64,000 bases of DNA, from the NCBI GenBank assembly GCA_963764685.1, contig CAVXTT010000017.1, forward strand, positions 124,001 to 188,000, given 5' to 3'. The position numbers were made by a program, and so were the translations under genes. This stretch comes from CAVXTT01 sp963764685 (GTDB lineage Bacteria; Bacteroidota; Ignavibacteria; Ignavibacteriales; Ignavibacteriaceae). Below are positions 1 through 9,380 of this stretch, one piece after another. The notes beneath the pieces are model-generated. The model did no database searches. It was not told the origin of the DNA and saw only the letters and a list, made by a program, of their open reading frames with translations. How positions within the stretch are numbered: the first letter of the stretch is position 1; each line of letters opens with the position of its first letter.

Positions 1-508
1 GGAATCTTCCGGCAAACTTATTTCACCTATTGCTGTAGTATCTGCTACCCAGCCTGTTGTGCTAGCTACACTCTGGTCCAATTCAAATTTCTTCTCCCCG
101 ATTACAGTTCCATTTTCTCTATAGAATGTAAATGTCACATACCATTTCTGATCATCATTTGCAGGGTTTATATTTATCCCTGATGTTTTATAGTACATTC
201 CCATAAATATATCTACATTCGCAAAATGTTTTTCAGACCACAGATCGCACATATTCTCTGATTCCCATACTGCTGCTTCCGAGGTAGCAGCTTTTCTGGA
301 TCTTCAGAGATTTACCCATTGAACGAAACTCATCTGTTGCCCAGGTTAATGTTGAACCGCTTGGTTCTGCTGATTTTGTCCAGTATGACGGCAGAGTCTG
401 TTCAAAACTGCCAATTTCATTTATACCGCTTTGAGCAATTAAAGCGGCTTGAAAAATAAGAATGAACAGGAATCCGCACCATTTTGTAATTGTTCCGAAA
501 TTACTCAT
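1..508 (-). pseudogene. Exported protein, 5' part, frameshifted and cut by window edge
   Basis: The N-terminus has a signal peptide: a short start, a hydrophobic stretch (about residues 10-25) and a small-residue AQS end. The mature part reads like an N-terminal carbohydrate-binding-like domain of Ignavibacteria secreted proteins (GSFEQTLPSYW, then a GKSLKI segment). The frame closes at position 233, but the adjacent frame continues without a stop to position 1 with a matching continuation (KAATSEAAVWESENM ... DIFMGMYYKTSG ... FYRENGTVIGEK). The switch is at an A4 run on the minus strand (plus-strand TTTT at 292-295); removing one base restores one frame. It is either a genuine frameshift or a homopolymer error. 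The rest of the protein lies beyond the left edge, so the enzymatic domain, if any, is unknown. It follows the zinc dehydrogenase on the same strand with a 15-base gap. Confidence 0.6.
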
Positions 509-523
509 AACACCTCCAAAGAA

Positions 524-1540
524 TTAATTGTTGATTATTTGTTGTTTGATATTTCCGTTTGTACCGTTCTGAAAAATTCTGTTAATATTTTTTAAAGCTA
601 TCTGATCTGAAATCAGTTTCCTGACATTTACCCTTCCGGAAGCCAACAGATTGATTGCCGAACCAAAGGTAAATGGGTTCAGATAAGAATTTATTATCAT
701 AAGTTCATTTTTAAATAGATACTGTAAATTGAGTGTGACATTATGATCCGATGGGGCAAGACCGAAGATTACAATTTTAGTTCCTTTACCGGCAAGCTGA
801 ACTGCCAGGTCAACAGTCTCGCTCTTACCGACACACTCTATAATAACGTCGGCGTGAGATTGTATCGATTTTATTTCTGCTATGAAGTTATCATCCATCG
901 GATTAAAAGAATAATCAGCACCAAGTTCAATTCCGAGACTCCGTTTGTGAGACTCAGGTTCAATAAGGATAATTTTAGCAGCACCGGCATTTCTGACAAG
1001 CTGAACCATAATTAATCCAATTGATCCTCCGCCTAGTATTATAACTGTATCTCCGGCTTTAATATCTGCGTTCTGAATTCCTCTCAGGCAGCAGGAGAGC
1101 GGTTCGGCAAACGAAGCAAGTGAAAGATCGAAATCTTCAGGCAGAAGATATGCCTGCTTCATCGGAACAATTGAATATTCAGCAAACCCCCCATTCAAAG
1201 TAACACCAAGAGCCTCGTGATTTTCACAAAAATTTATTTTCCCTCTTTTACAGTAATCACAATAACCGCAATAAATATTAGGATCAATGGCAACTTTATC
1301 CCCGACATTAAATTTAGAATTAGAATCACCTTTTCCGGCTATAATACCGCTATACTCGTGACCCAGGATAACCGGAATGCTTGAAGGAGCCTTGCCTTCA
1401 TAAATATGTCGGTCTGTACCGCAAACACCGCAGAAGGCTACCTTAATCAGAAGCTCATTTTTTTCCAGTGCGCGGAGGGTATACTCTCTTAGAACAATAT
1501 CTTTATTTCCTGTAAACAATGCCGCTAACATATCTTTCAC
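524..1540 (-). CDS. Zinc-dependent medium-chain alcohol/polyol dehydrogenase
   Basis: This is a 338-residue NAD(P)-dependent zinc dehydrogenase of the sorbitol/threonine dehydrogenase-like branch. Visible landmarks are the catalytic zinc ligands Cys40 (GVCGTD), His61 and Glu62 (GHEYSG), the four structural-zinc cysteines at 91, 94, 97 and 105 (CGYCDYCKRGKINFC), and the Rossmann motif GGGSIG near 170-175. Length is typical. The first codon is GTG, overlapping the stop of the upstream LacI-type gene as GTGA, so the two are translationally coupled; an ATG three codons later is an alternative start. With the PfkB kinase and LacI regulator upstream it suggests catabolism of a sugar or sugar alcohol. 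The substrate cannot be read from sequence. Confidence 0.88.
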   Translation of the reverse strand: MKDMLAALFTGNKDIVLREYTLRALEKNELLIKVAFCGVCGTDRHIYEGKAPSSIPVILGHEYSGIIAGKGDSNSKFNVGDKVAIDPNIYCGYCDYCKRGKINFCENHEALGVTLNGGFAEYSIVPMKQAYLLPEDFDLSLASFAEPLSCCLRGIQNADIKAGDTVIILGGGSIGLIMVQLVRNAGAAKIILIEPESHKRSLGIELGADYSFNPMDDNFIAEIKSIQSHADVIIECVGKSETVDLAVQLAGKGTKIVIFGLAPSDHNVTLNLQYLFKNELMIINSYLNPFTFGSAINLLASGRVNVRKLISDQIALKNINRIFQNGTNGNIKQQIINN

Positions 1541-2565
1541 TTTGATTTACAGTTAGAAGTTGATTCTCTTATAATTAATTCAACCGGGACGACTATTTTT
1601 TTGGGTAATGATTTTTTATTCTTTAAAGTATTTACTATTAATTTTAGTGCTTCAGCCCCCAATTCAATTTTGGGAACCCTTATTGTCGATAATGATGGAG
1701 TCAGCATAAGATCCGCTTCAATATCATCAAAACCAATGACAGAGACATCCCCCGGGATCTTATATCCTTTTGTATTTAAATAATGCATTACACCAATTGC
1801 GATGGCGTCATTGCTGGCAAAAACAGCTGTTATTTCTTTATTACTTGTAAATAATTTTTTTGCAATATGAAAACCGGCTTGTCTTCCCTCATAAACAGAA
1901 TTGCTGATAATCAGACTATTTTTTACTTGAATTTTAGCAGATTCCAATGCCTGCTTGTAGCCATTTAATCTGATCAGAAAAACTTGGATGATCGATATTG
2001 CTGGAAACGAATGCAATATTTTTATGTCCAAGATTTATTAAATGGTTAGTGGCTAATATGCCTCCCTGAATATTATCTATCAGAACCAAAGGGTAACCAT
2101 TTGTCGGCGGGATATAATCAACAAAGACTGTGGGAAGTTTATAAGAGTGATAACCTTTCTATCAAGATTATCCGGGATTTTTCCGGCTATAATAATCCCG
2201 TCAACACTTTTGTTTAAAACAAAGCGGGGTAAAATATCTTTTTTATCGTAATCGGATCTGATTGACGTGAGCAGGATATAGTATCCTTCATTTCTTGCCT
2301 CAAATTCAGTCCCTAAAAAAATTCTTGTATAAAAAGGTTCTGTTCTTAAAAAGTGATCATCTGTAAGAATAAAGCCGATATTTCCTGTATTACCTGTTAC
2401 TAAACTTCTGGCTGATTTAGATGGATGGTAGTTGAGAGATTTAATTGTTTTTTCTACACGATCTTTTGTTTCGGAGGAGATAGGCTTGGTTTTATTGATC
2501 ACAAATGAAACTGTAGCGATTGAAACTCCCGCTTTTTTTGCAATGTCTTTTATAGTTGGTTTCAT
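1537..2565 (-). pseudogene. LacI/GalR-family transcriptional regulator, two frame breaks
   Basis: The N-terminal 150 or so residues show the LacI-type helix-turn-helix (TIKDIAKKAGVSIATVSFVIN) and the start of the periplasmic-binding-like effector domain. The frame then breaks at about 2125-2165. The middle part continues in a second frame (LPTVFVDYIPPTNG ... LINLGHKNIAFVSSN) and breaks again at about 1975-1990, after which the C-terminal half (NGYKQALESAKIQ ... VIGFDDIEADLMLTPSLSTI) runs to the stop at 1537. Joined, the three pieces make a normal-length regulator of about 340 residues. Either it is an inactivated gene or the sequence carries two indels. A perfect LacI-type operator lies just upstream, so the intact protein probably controlled itself and the dehydrogenase that overlaps its stop. 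Confidence 0.8.
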
Positions 2566-2587
2566 TTATAACAAGGATTCAGGCCAA

Positions 2588-2603
2588 GGTTAAACGTTTA
2601 ACC
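2588..2603. promoter_or_regulatory. LacI-type operator palindrome
   Basis: GGTTAAACGTTTAACC is a perfect 16-base inverted repeat centred on CG, the form expected for LacI/GalR-family operators. It sits 22 bases upstream of the regulator's ATG (at 2565) and about 78 bases beyond the stop of the PfkB gene. A second half-site-like TTTAAACGGG follows at about 2637-2646. The position suggests autoregulation of the regulator-dehydrogenase unit; that is inference. Confidence 0.65.
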
Positions 2604-2680
2604 AGAATTTAATTCATTTAACCAATCAAGTCAAGTTTAAACGGGTAGAATTTTCTAATATGTGCGCTGAAGCGGAAAAC

Positions 2681-3631
2681 TCAAAAGGTCTTTCCTGGGT
2701 AGGAATGGTGTCGGTTTCTCAATTCTTCTTTAATGGTTTCATAAATCCCGCCATTATTAGGAATTGCCCCTTTTATACTGCAAATAGAGGCGGCAAATTT
2801 GTTGGAAAGATAATTTATTTTGTCTATTGATAGTTTATTTAAGTACCCCAAACAAAGAATTGCAGAATAAGCATCCCCCGCACCAACTGTATCTGTTAAC
2901 CTTTTAACCGGATATTTGGTTTCATTATGACCAGAACTATCGATTAAAAGTGCGCCCTTTTCACCGAGGGTTATACTGAGGACATCTATGTTATATTTTC
3001 TTCTTAATTCCTGAGCCGATGAATATAGTTCGAATGTGCGGGTTGAAAAAAGTTTTGTAACAATTTTAAGCTCATCTAAGTTTAATTTCAGCACGTTTAT
3101 TTTTCTAAAACACTCTTCGAGAATTTCTTTTGTATAATAATTTGACCTGAGATTTAAATCGCAGAAATATTTAATATTTTTCCCCAAAATAGAATGGATA
3201 GTTTCTCGCGATACAGAACTTCTTTGAGCGAGTGTTCCGAAATAAAGTAATGATGTGCCGGATTCAATTAGTTTGGAAATATCATGAGTCAATTCAATAA
3301 AATCATATGCACAATGAGGAAGCATATCGAATGAAGGGTTACCTTTATTATCCAATTTTATATTTACCAGACCGGTTGGATATTTTTCATCAACCTGGAG
3401 ATATTGGGTACTTATATTGTTCTGATTGAGAAAATCAATTATAGATTTCCCGTTCTCATCATTACCAATTCGTGAAATAAATTCAGCATTGCCTGTCAGC
3501 TTGTAGATATGATAAAAGAAGTTAAACGGTGCCCCGCCAATTATCTGCTCACCCGGATAACAGTCGAGCAGTACCTCCCCGATTGATACTATTTTCATTG
3601 CCGATCTATTATCAAAGTGAATATTCCGCAT
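2681..3631 (-). CDS. PfkB-family sugar kinase (fructokinase-like)
   Basis: This ribokinase/PfkB-fold kinase phosphorylates a sugar with ATP. The N-terminal strand MKIVSIGEVLLD, the substrate-region GGAPFNFFYH and the C-terminal signature DTVGAGDAYSA (about residues 247-257), with its catalytic Asp, are all present. The open frame starts at 3631, but family alignment favours the internal ATG at 3598 (MKIVSIG), giving about 305 residues. No clear Shine-Dalgarno site separates the two starts. It is first in a minus-strand cluster with the LacI-type regulator and the dehydrogenase. A fructokinase role is the best guess from similarity of the GGAPFN region; other sugars are possible. Confidence 0.85.
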   Translation of the reverse strand: MRNIHFDNRSAMKIVSIGEVLLDCYPGEQIIGGAPFNFFYHIYKLTGNAEFISRIGNDENGKSIIDFLNQNNISTQYLQVDEKYPTGLVNIKLDNKGNPSFDMLPHCAYDFIELTHDISKLIESGTSLLYFGTLAQRSSVSRETIHSILGKNIKYFCDLNLRSNYYTKEILEECFRKINVLKLNLDELKIVTKLFSTRTFELYSSAQELRRKYNIDVLSITLGEKGALLIDSSGHNETKYPVKRLTDTVGAGDAYSAILCLGYLNKLSIDKINYLSNKFAASICSIKGAIPNNGGIYETIKEELRNRHHSYPGKTF

Positions 3632-4259
3632 AGGATTTCAGAATACATTATGAACATTTTAATTATGATATGAATTATCCTACATCTCTGGGTTCTTAAA
3701 TTCCATTCCGCCGAACTAAAAATTGTATCTTTTTTGCGTTATGCAATCACTGCTGTCCAAAATAAAATAGAAATAAGAAAAAAACATAAATAACCATCCC
3801 TTATCTGCCTGCTTTCCATCTAATAATTATGCATTATTTCCACACCCCGTTATCCTGGTTTCTTCCCCCCATTTTTTTCAAGAACAATTCACATTTAACT
3901 ATGTTATTTATAAAGAAAAATACAAAGATTGTACATGTAAAAGCCATACGTAAGCCTTCTCTAAGCCATCTGTAAGCCATAAAACGGCACTTATGGCTTA
4001 CAGATGGCTTACAGATGGCTTACAGATGGCCTACAGATAAGCAATTATAAAGCAATTAGTAATAAATTTGTGTAATTTTTTCTCACTTTGGTACAGATTG
4101 AACCGGAATCTTTTTTTTCAGAGTGCGTTTAGATGAATCCAGGAAACCGAATCCAATCTGAGGGGATTTTTTTTATCGTTACTAAAAATAGAAATAGGTA
4201 TAATTTTAGAATACCAAGCCATAAACAATAGTAATTTGCATTACACAAGAGGAATGGAG
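3632..4259. other. Non-coding spacer with dyad repeat
   Basis: About 600 bases between divergent genes contain no credible coding sequence. The section up to 3900 is AT-rich with no pattern I can name. The notable content is the tandem/inverted repeat at 3947-4038, listed separately. Promoters for both flanking genes must lie here, but no convincing -35/-10 pair was recognised. Confidence 0.5.
3947..4038. repeat. 11-base tandem repeat forming a long hairpin
   Basis: Four tandem units of GGCTTACAGAT occupy 3995-4005, 4006-4016, 4017-4027 and 4028-4038 (the last with one change, GGCC). The left flank carries the same unit in reverse complement (3968-3978) plus two decayed copies at about 3947-3967. 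Bases 3962-3980 and 3993-4011 are perfect 19-base reverse complements separated by a 12-base loop, so the transcript or single strand can form a very stable stem. Confidence 0.85.
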
Positions 4260-4610
4260 ATGCCTAAGCATAACATATTTACTACAAAGTTTGTTCGGGT
4301 TTATCCGCTATATGTCCAAAAAGCGGAACGAAAAAATCGTACAAAAGAAGAAGTTGACCAAATCATTTGTTGGTTGACAGGCTATGACCGGGCGGGATTA
4401 CAGCAGCAAATCGAACAGGAAAACGATTTTGAAACCTTTTTTGCTCAAGCACCCGCCATTCATCCGAATTCTCCGCTTATAAAGGGGGTAGTATGCGGTG
4501 TGCGGGTAGAAGAAATCGTAGATCCTCTGATGCAAAAAATTCGTTATTTAGATAAGCTGATTGAAGAACTCGCAAAAGGAAAGGCGATGGAGAAGATTCT
4601 GCGGCAATAA
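4260..4610 (+). CDS. DUF2200 family protein
   Basis: This small soluble protein of about 116 residues matches my memory of the DUF2200 family along its length: a KHNIFTTKFVRVYPLYVQKAE start, EVDQIICWLTGY in the middle, DFETFFAQAP, then the conserved GVVCGVRVEEI and the C-terminal LDKLIEELAKGKAMEKIL. The biochemical function of the family is not established. The frame is open from 4236, but the family start (MPKHNIF) corresponds to the ATG at 4260, with a GAGG/GGAG-like stretch just upstream. It stands alone between the repeat region and a degraded gene. Confidence 0.85.
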   Translation: MPKHNIFTTKFVRVYPLYVQKAERKNRTKEEVDQIICWLTGYDRAGLQQQIEQENDFETFFAQAPAIHPNSPLIKGVVCGVRVEEIVDPLMQKIRYLDKLIEELAKGKAMEKILRQ

Positions 4611-4717
4611 ACTAATATCACCACACGGATGTCTAACATTTTGGAAAGTATGGTACCCCGCTCGCGACGAAAGTTCGAACTACTTTAGGATACAATTGCC
4701 TGTAAAATACTACATGA

Positions 4718-4968
4718 ATCTCGGATTTAGAAAGCGTATTAAGCTTAAATTTTGAAAGGCTCGATAAGTTTTTAAGGTTACGCATAGATACTATTAATAG
4801 ACTAAAAAGTAGATTCAAAATCACAAATGAAGTCTTAGCTACCTACCCAATGAAACAGCAAATTATCGATTTACTTAAGAGTGGAAAGTTTCAACAAAAG
4901 CAGAATTAGCTAAGCATCTTAATCTAAGTGATTCATATGTCTGCAAAATAATAAAACACAGAAATTAA
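4718..4968 (+). pseudogene. Remnant of a helix-turn-helix protein
   Basis: One frame is open from 4718 (no start codon) through LESVLSLNFERLDKFLRLR and LATYPMKQQIIDLLKSG. It then breaks at the AAA run 4885-4887; adding one base gives KVSTKAELAKHLNLSDSYVC and a stop at 4968. The end (ELAKHLNLSDSYVCKIIKH) looks like a C-terminal helix-turn-helix, as in recombinases or plasmid/phage regulators. I do not recognise the family. The lack of a start, the frame break and the short remaining length suggest a decayed gene. Bases 4611-4717 upstream may hold more of it in other frames but nothing clean. Confidence 0.4.
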
Positions 4969-4969
4969 A

Positions 4970-5314
4970 CTACTTTGAAGAATCCTTATTCTTTTTCTTT
5001 TTAGCTTTTTTACTTTTATCTTTTTCCTGAATGATTTCTCTCAAATCATCATCTATAATTTTTGCAAATTCATCTTTGATCTGTCGAGGGGGCATATCAG
5101 TATCGAAAGAATTTTTTATCTGCTGAACACGAAAAGAAACTTTAGATTCTTCAACATCTTTTGCAACATAATTAAGCCGATAGTCAATTCTTCTAAACAT
5201 ATGATCAGTCGAATCAACAATCTTTCTATGCTCTGGATATTTTAATTTATGGAATTCCATGATCGGCAGGATTGCTTGCTTAAATTCAGTTAAATCATTT
5301 TTTTGAGAATTCAT
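4970..5314 (-). CDS. Unknown lysine-rich protein (possibly 3' half of a split gene)
   Basis: This 114-residue protein is not recognised. It is predicted helical (EFKQAILPIMEFHKLKYPEH) and ends in a strongly basic tail with KKAKKKKNKD, which could bind nucleic acid or interact with a partner. Its ATG at 5314 lies inside the 3' end of the upstream frame, and no Shine-Dalgarno site precedes it. Reducing the A7 run (plus-strand T7 at 5298-5304) by one base would fuse it to the upstream frame as a single protein of about 212 residues, so it may be the second half of one gene. Confidence 0.45.
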   Translation of the reverse strand: MNSQKNDLTEFKQAILPIMEFHKLKYPEHRKIVDSTDHMFRRIDYRLNYVAKDVEESKVSFRVQQIKNSFDTDMPPRQIKDEFAKIIDDDLREIIQEKDKSKKAKKKKNKDSSK

Positions 5315-5609
5315 TTACATTTGTATCGAAAAATTTAGAGACTGCAGAGATAAATAAATGGAAAATTCCATTATCCTTAACATCCTTCGAACGAGCTTTA
5401 TTTATCACTATCATGGCTTCTTCATACTTTTTTTGCGATAGAAGATGCCCTCCTGCCTTTTTACAAGTTGATTTAAATAGTAAAGTTGCAACTTTATACT
5501 TCTCTGCAGATGGGATTATAGCAACACGTTTATCATATTCTTTTGCTTTGATAAACTTATTTATCATTATTGTTGTGAGTTTTTTCCCTTCATTTAAAGT
5601 GTTTGTCAT
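5295..5609 (-). CDS. Unknown small protein (possibly 5' half of a split gene)
   Basis: The frame gives about 104 residues from the ATG at 5609 (MTNTLNEGKKL); the open frame extends to a TTG at 5636, which is less likely. It is predicted helical, with a stretch (HLLSQKKYEEAMIVINKARS) resembling one TPR-like helical hairpin, but no family is recognised. The last codons read TCA AAA AAA TGA, and the next gene overlaps by 20 bases. See the downstream entry for the possibility that both are one gene. Confidence 0.45.
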   Translation of the reverse strand: MTNTLNEGKKLTTIMINKFIKAKEYDKRVAIIPSAEKYKVATLLFKSTCKKAGGHLLSQKKYEEAMIVINKARSKDVKDNGIFHLFISAVSKFFDTNVNEFSKK

Positions 5610-5685
5610 CTTAGTAAATCCTTTAATGAAAATCAATTAAAAATAACATACTAAATTTAATCAATTACGATCTGTTGATTCATTT

Positions 5686-5724
5686 TAAAAATAAAAAACC
5701 CCCACCAACTTTCAATGGTAGGGG
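5686..5724 (-). terminator. Intrinsic terminator
   Basis: CCCCCACCA (5699-5707) and TGGTAGGGG (5716-5724) form a 9-base stem with one mismatch and an 8-base loop. On the minus strand the hairpin is followed by a T-rich run. It lies 26 bases after the reconstructed stop (5750) of the large secreted protein gene. Confidence 0.7.
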
Positions 5725-5749
5725 ATTGTATTGAAAAATATTTTAATCG

Positions 5750-8700
5750 TTACTTCATCAATATCATCTTCTTAACTGATACAAATTTATCAGTTCGTAA
5801 TTCATAGATATACATTCCGGTAGCTACGCTGTGCATTCCATTGATATTGATATTTTCCTGCTGCCAATGCTGTGTTTACTAACTCTGCTACCTTCTCTCC
5901 CAATGCATTGTAGATCGATAATTTCACATTACCTACATTCTCTGGTAATGAGAACTCAATCACTGTGCTTGGGTTGAATGGATTCGGATAGTTCTGCTCT
6001 AGTGCATATTCTGCAGGTATCATTTCTCCTGATACCATCAGCTTCTGTATTGTTGCATCACTGATGACTACATCTTCTCCTGCTTTCAGGTTTACATTTA
6101 CTGTCTTTCCTGTCTCATCCATCAATCTGATATCCATTCCTTCTACTCTTACTGTCAATGGATATGTTACTCCACTCATATCTATGGTCTTTATTGCACT
6201 GTTCAGATCTTCTGCTATCCTTCCACTTGTGTATCTGATATCAAACATTCCTGCTGGTGGTGCTGGTGGTAATTCATACTGACTTAAGATCTACTTCTCC
6301 CTTTACTGCATACAGTGTATAATTTATTCCTGTTGCATCTGTCAGTACTATCTTTCCCCAATCTCTCTGGGAAGTATTCTACTGGCTTTACTATCCTTTG
6401 CCAATGTTTCTGGTATTATTATCTGTCCTGCAGCTGATAGCTTTATCCAGTATCCATATCCTGGATCTAATGTTGTTGCTACCTGGTATCCACCTGAATA
6501 TTTATAGATTGGTCCACTCTGTAATCCTGGAGGAATTGTTGTTACATTTGCTGCTGTTACACTCAATTCATATCCACCAATCAGGTTCCAGCCTGATGCA
6601 CCTGCTAATGGATCGTGTGCTACTATCTGTATTCCACCTGCTGGCCATTCTTCACCTGTGTTATATGTTCTGGCTCCTGTATGTTTCATCCAGTATCCTA
6701 TTCCTGGTGTTGCAACGTTGTTACTGGTTGATATCCAGCCTGCATATTTGAATACGTTTGCACCAATGATCTCTGTACTGCCACCAGGTAGTTACATTTT
6801 GATCTATTGGATGTAAGCCTGGTATTGATACCATATTCCATCCATCAATAATGTCTACAGATAGTTGAAATGTATTTGTAATCATTTCACCTTCAAACTC
6901 ATCCGCACCAATATCTGGTCCAGCTACATGTCTCAAATCTTCATCATAGTCGGTGTCTATTCCACTTATTGGAGTGGCATGTGATTCAATATCTGTTGGG
7001 ATATTTGGATCTGTGTGAAGATAAGGCGCAATAAAATTCGGCATCTCGGTTATGCTGTTAATATCTTTTCCCGTTGTTTGCCAATCTGCGAGTGTGTGAT
7101 AATCATTACCTCCAATTCTTACCAGACAATTATATTGGTTTGGTTCATAGAAAAGATCATTAAAATCTGAAGTGAAGGTTGCTGATGAGTAATCACAAAT
7201 TGTAGATGCGCAGTACGGCGACTCATCTCGTGTGTTTACTAAAATGTTGTTCTTAACATCAAGATTTGTAACAGTTCCAGCAGATACAATAAACAATGCC
7301 GCAGAACCACCCGGATTAGCTCCACCTGTACCAGATAAATTAACTGAGTTATAGTAGATTTTGGGATTGCTCTGATACCACAATTGTATGCCTGCCACTC
7401 TGCTATTAGCATTAGTGGATGTGCTCTGAATATCATAAACCATATTATTGTAAACGAGATTATTAATTCCGTAACCAAATGTGCCATCGCCAGAAAGCAA
7501 AATTCCGGTACTGCCATATAATATGTGTGATCTTACTTTATGAACAACATTGTTTCTAACAATGCAGGAATTACCACCACAAACATTTATACCGTGTGTT
7601 ATTATGTTTAAGTTAAATTGCTGTTTAACATTTTCAATTCTATTATCCTCAATAGTCGAATTGTCATTTCCTTCTATCTGGATTCCCCACGTTATTAGGC
7701 TGTCGTTTTCAGAACCTATTATATTTCCTCGCACAATGTTATATCTGGCTTCTGCTATACCTGACCAACCAGAGATATAAATTCCTATACTAGCCTTTTT
7801 TATAAAATTATTCTGAATCAGGTTACTATCTAAAGGTGAAGTTGTATTCACAAAACTCATAAAGGCAAGACCAACACCTTTTAAATAATTTTCATTATTG
7901 AAGGTCACGTTCTCAACAATATTATTTGCCGCTGGGGCGAAAAACACCATTGTATTGACCCAGGTAAACTGTGTCTCAATTAAAGAACGAATTGTAAGAG
8001 TTGTTGGACCAGTTATACTGATGCCATCAATTGTTACATACTTAGTATTTAAGAATGATAATGTGGCTCCACCACTTCCTTCAATAGTAACATTTTTATT
8101 TTCAGCAGGTTTAAGTATAACTCTGCTAGTTGGTCCAACTCCCAGAATTGGTCCATTTAATTTAAATCCAAATGAATCTGTTGGTGCTGTGTATAAATCA
8201 TCAATCAGTTCAAGAGTAACATTTCCGGCAACTCCATCAGTTTCTAATTTATTAAATGCATCCTGAATTGTCGCGAAGTTGCCGCCGCTGCCAATTGTGT
8301 AATTACCTGCTGGCAGTGGAAGAGATATATAAGGTGATGTTGCAAGACCAATTTTATAAGGTTTTACTGCCGGATTAAAACCACCACCATCAAAATACAT
8401 ATATAAAGTATCACCTATCGGTATTACATTACCACATTCAACATTGGTTTCATCCCACTGTCCAGGTGAAGGTTGTAATACAGGATTAGCCTGATGCTTT
8501 TGCCAATTAATTCCATCGGATGAAGTTGCTAAACCAACTTGAAAGGTACCCCAAATAGAGTTTACTCCAAGATACCACATATAATAAATATTATCTTTGA
8601 AAAGTATCCTTGGAACTCCTAGCCATGTGTCATCCCACTCTCCCGGGATACCCGGGCTGAGTGCTGGATTATTCTGAATGTCCCTTTGCCACACGATTCC

Positions 8701-9333
8701 ATCAACTGATGTTGCATAACCAATTGATTCCTGAGTACCGGCGACATTAAATCCGGTATACCAAATTTTGTAGCCGCCTTCATCAGGAATTAGAAAACAC
8801 CCGCATACACCGCCATTTTCCCAAGGAGAGTTTCCAGCTGTAAGAATTGGATTGTGCAGAGTATCTTTAGCCCAGTTGATCCCATCAGGAGAAGTAGCAT
8901 AGCCAATCGCCTGCGGAGTTGCATTAGATCCACCAGAGTACCACATTTTATACAAACCACTTTCCCTTATTACAAATGGCTCCTCTACTGTTTGCGAATC
9001 CCATTTTCCAGGCGAAGGATTTAAAACCGGTGTGGGATAAATATTCCAGGAAATACCGTCATTCGAAACGGCATAACCGATTTTCCAAGGTCTTAACAAA
9101 TATGGCCCTGATGATTTGTCAGATGCAGAGAACCACATTTCATATCTGGAAGAATCTGCATTGTATAATACGAATGGTAAAAATAATTGCATATTCCAAG
9201 AACCACTTGGGCCTCCACTTAAGATAGGATTTCCCGGATACTTCGTCCAGTTTACTTGGGCAAGTATATCACCACTGCTCATAACCAATACAGTAATGAG
9301 CAAGAACAGTATGAAGCAATCAGTAGTTTTCAT
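5750..9333 (-). pseudogene. Large secreted propeller/beta-helix protein with T9SS signal, four frame breaks at 3' end
   Basis: The intact 5' part (to about 6789) encodes a signal peptide (ending ILAQ), then a five-bladed propeller resembling glycoside hydrolase family 43/32/117-type proteins (repeated NPIL, YKMWYSG, IGYATSPDGINW). A right-handed beta-helix follows (from about residue 345: GGNFATIQDAFNKL, VTIDGISI, NSTIEDNRIENV). The last 1.0 kb carries breaks at about 6789, 6362-6369 (a CT repeat), 6284-6285 (extra T) and 5828-5835. The pieces still join into LPGGSTEIIGANVFKYAGW, DWGKIVLTDATG, QYELPPAPPAGMFDIR, EQNYPNPFNPSTVIEF and SVATGMYIYELRTDKF with a stop at 5750. The end is a type A type IX sorting domain. 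Intact, it would be an exported surface or released polysaccharide-binding or -degrading protein; catalytic residues were not identified. Confidence 0.75.
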
Positions 9334-9380
9334 AAAAACCTCCTATTTATAGTTATTAAATAATTAGCTAGAGAGTTAAT

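Noticed and set aside
3947..4038. Possible CRISPR array
   Set aside because: Units are 11 bases, directly abutting with no spacers, and no cas genes are present.
4649..4690. Resemblance to the 3' half of a tRNA (GGTACCCCG and GTTCGAAC in the same order as in tRNA-Arg at 18790)
   Set aside because: Stems do not pair and no anticodon arm can be formed; likely chance within the degraded gene.
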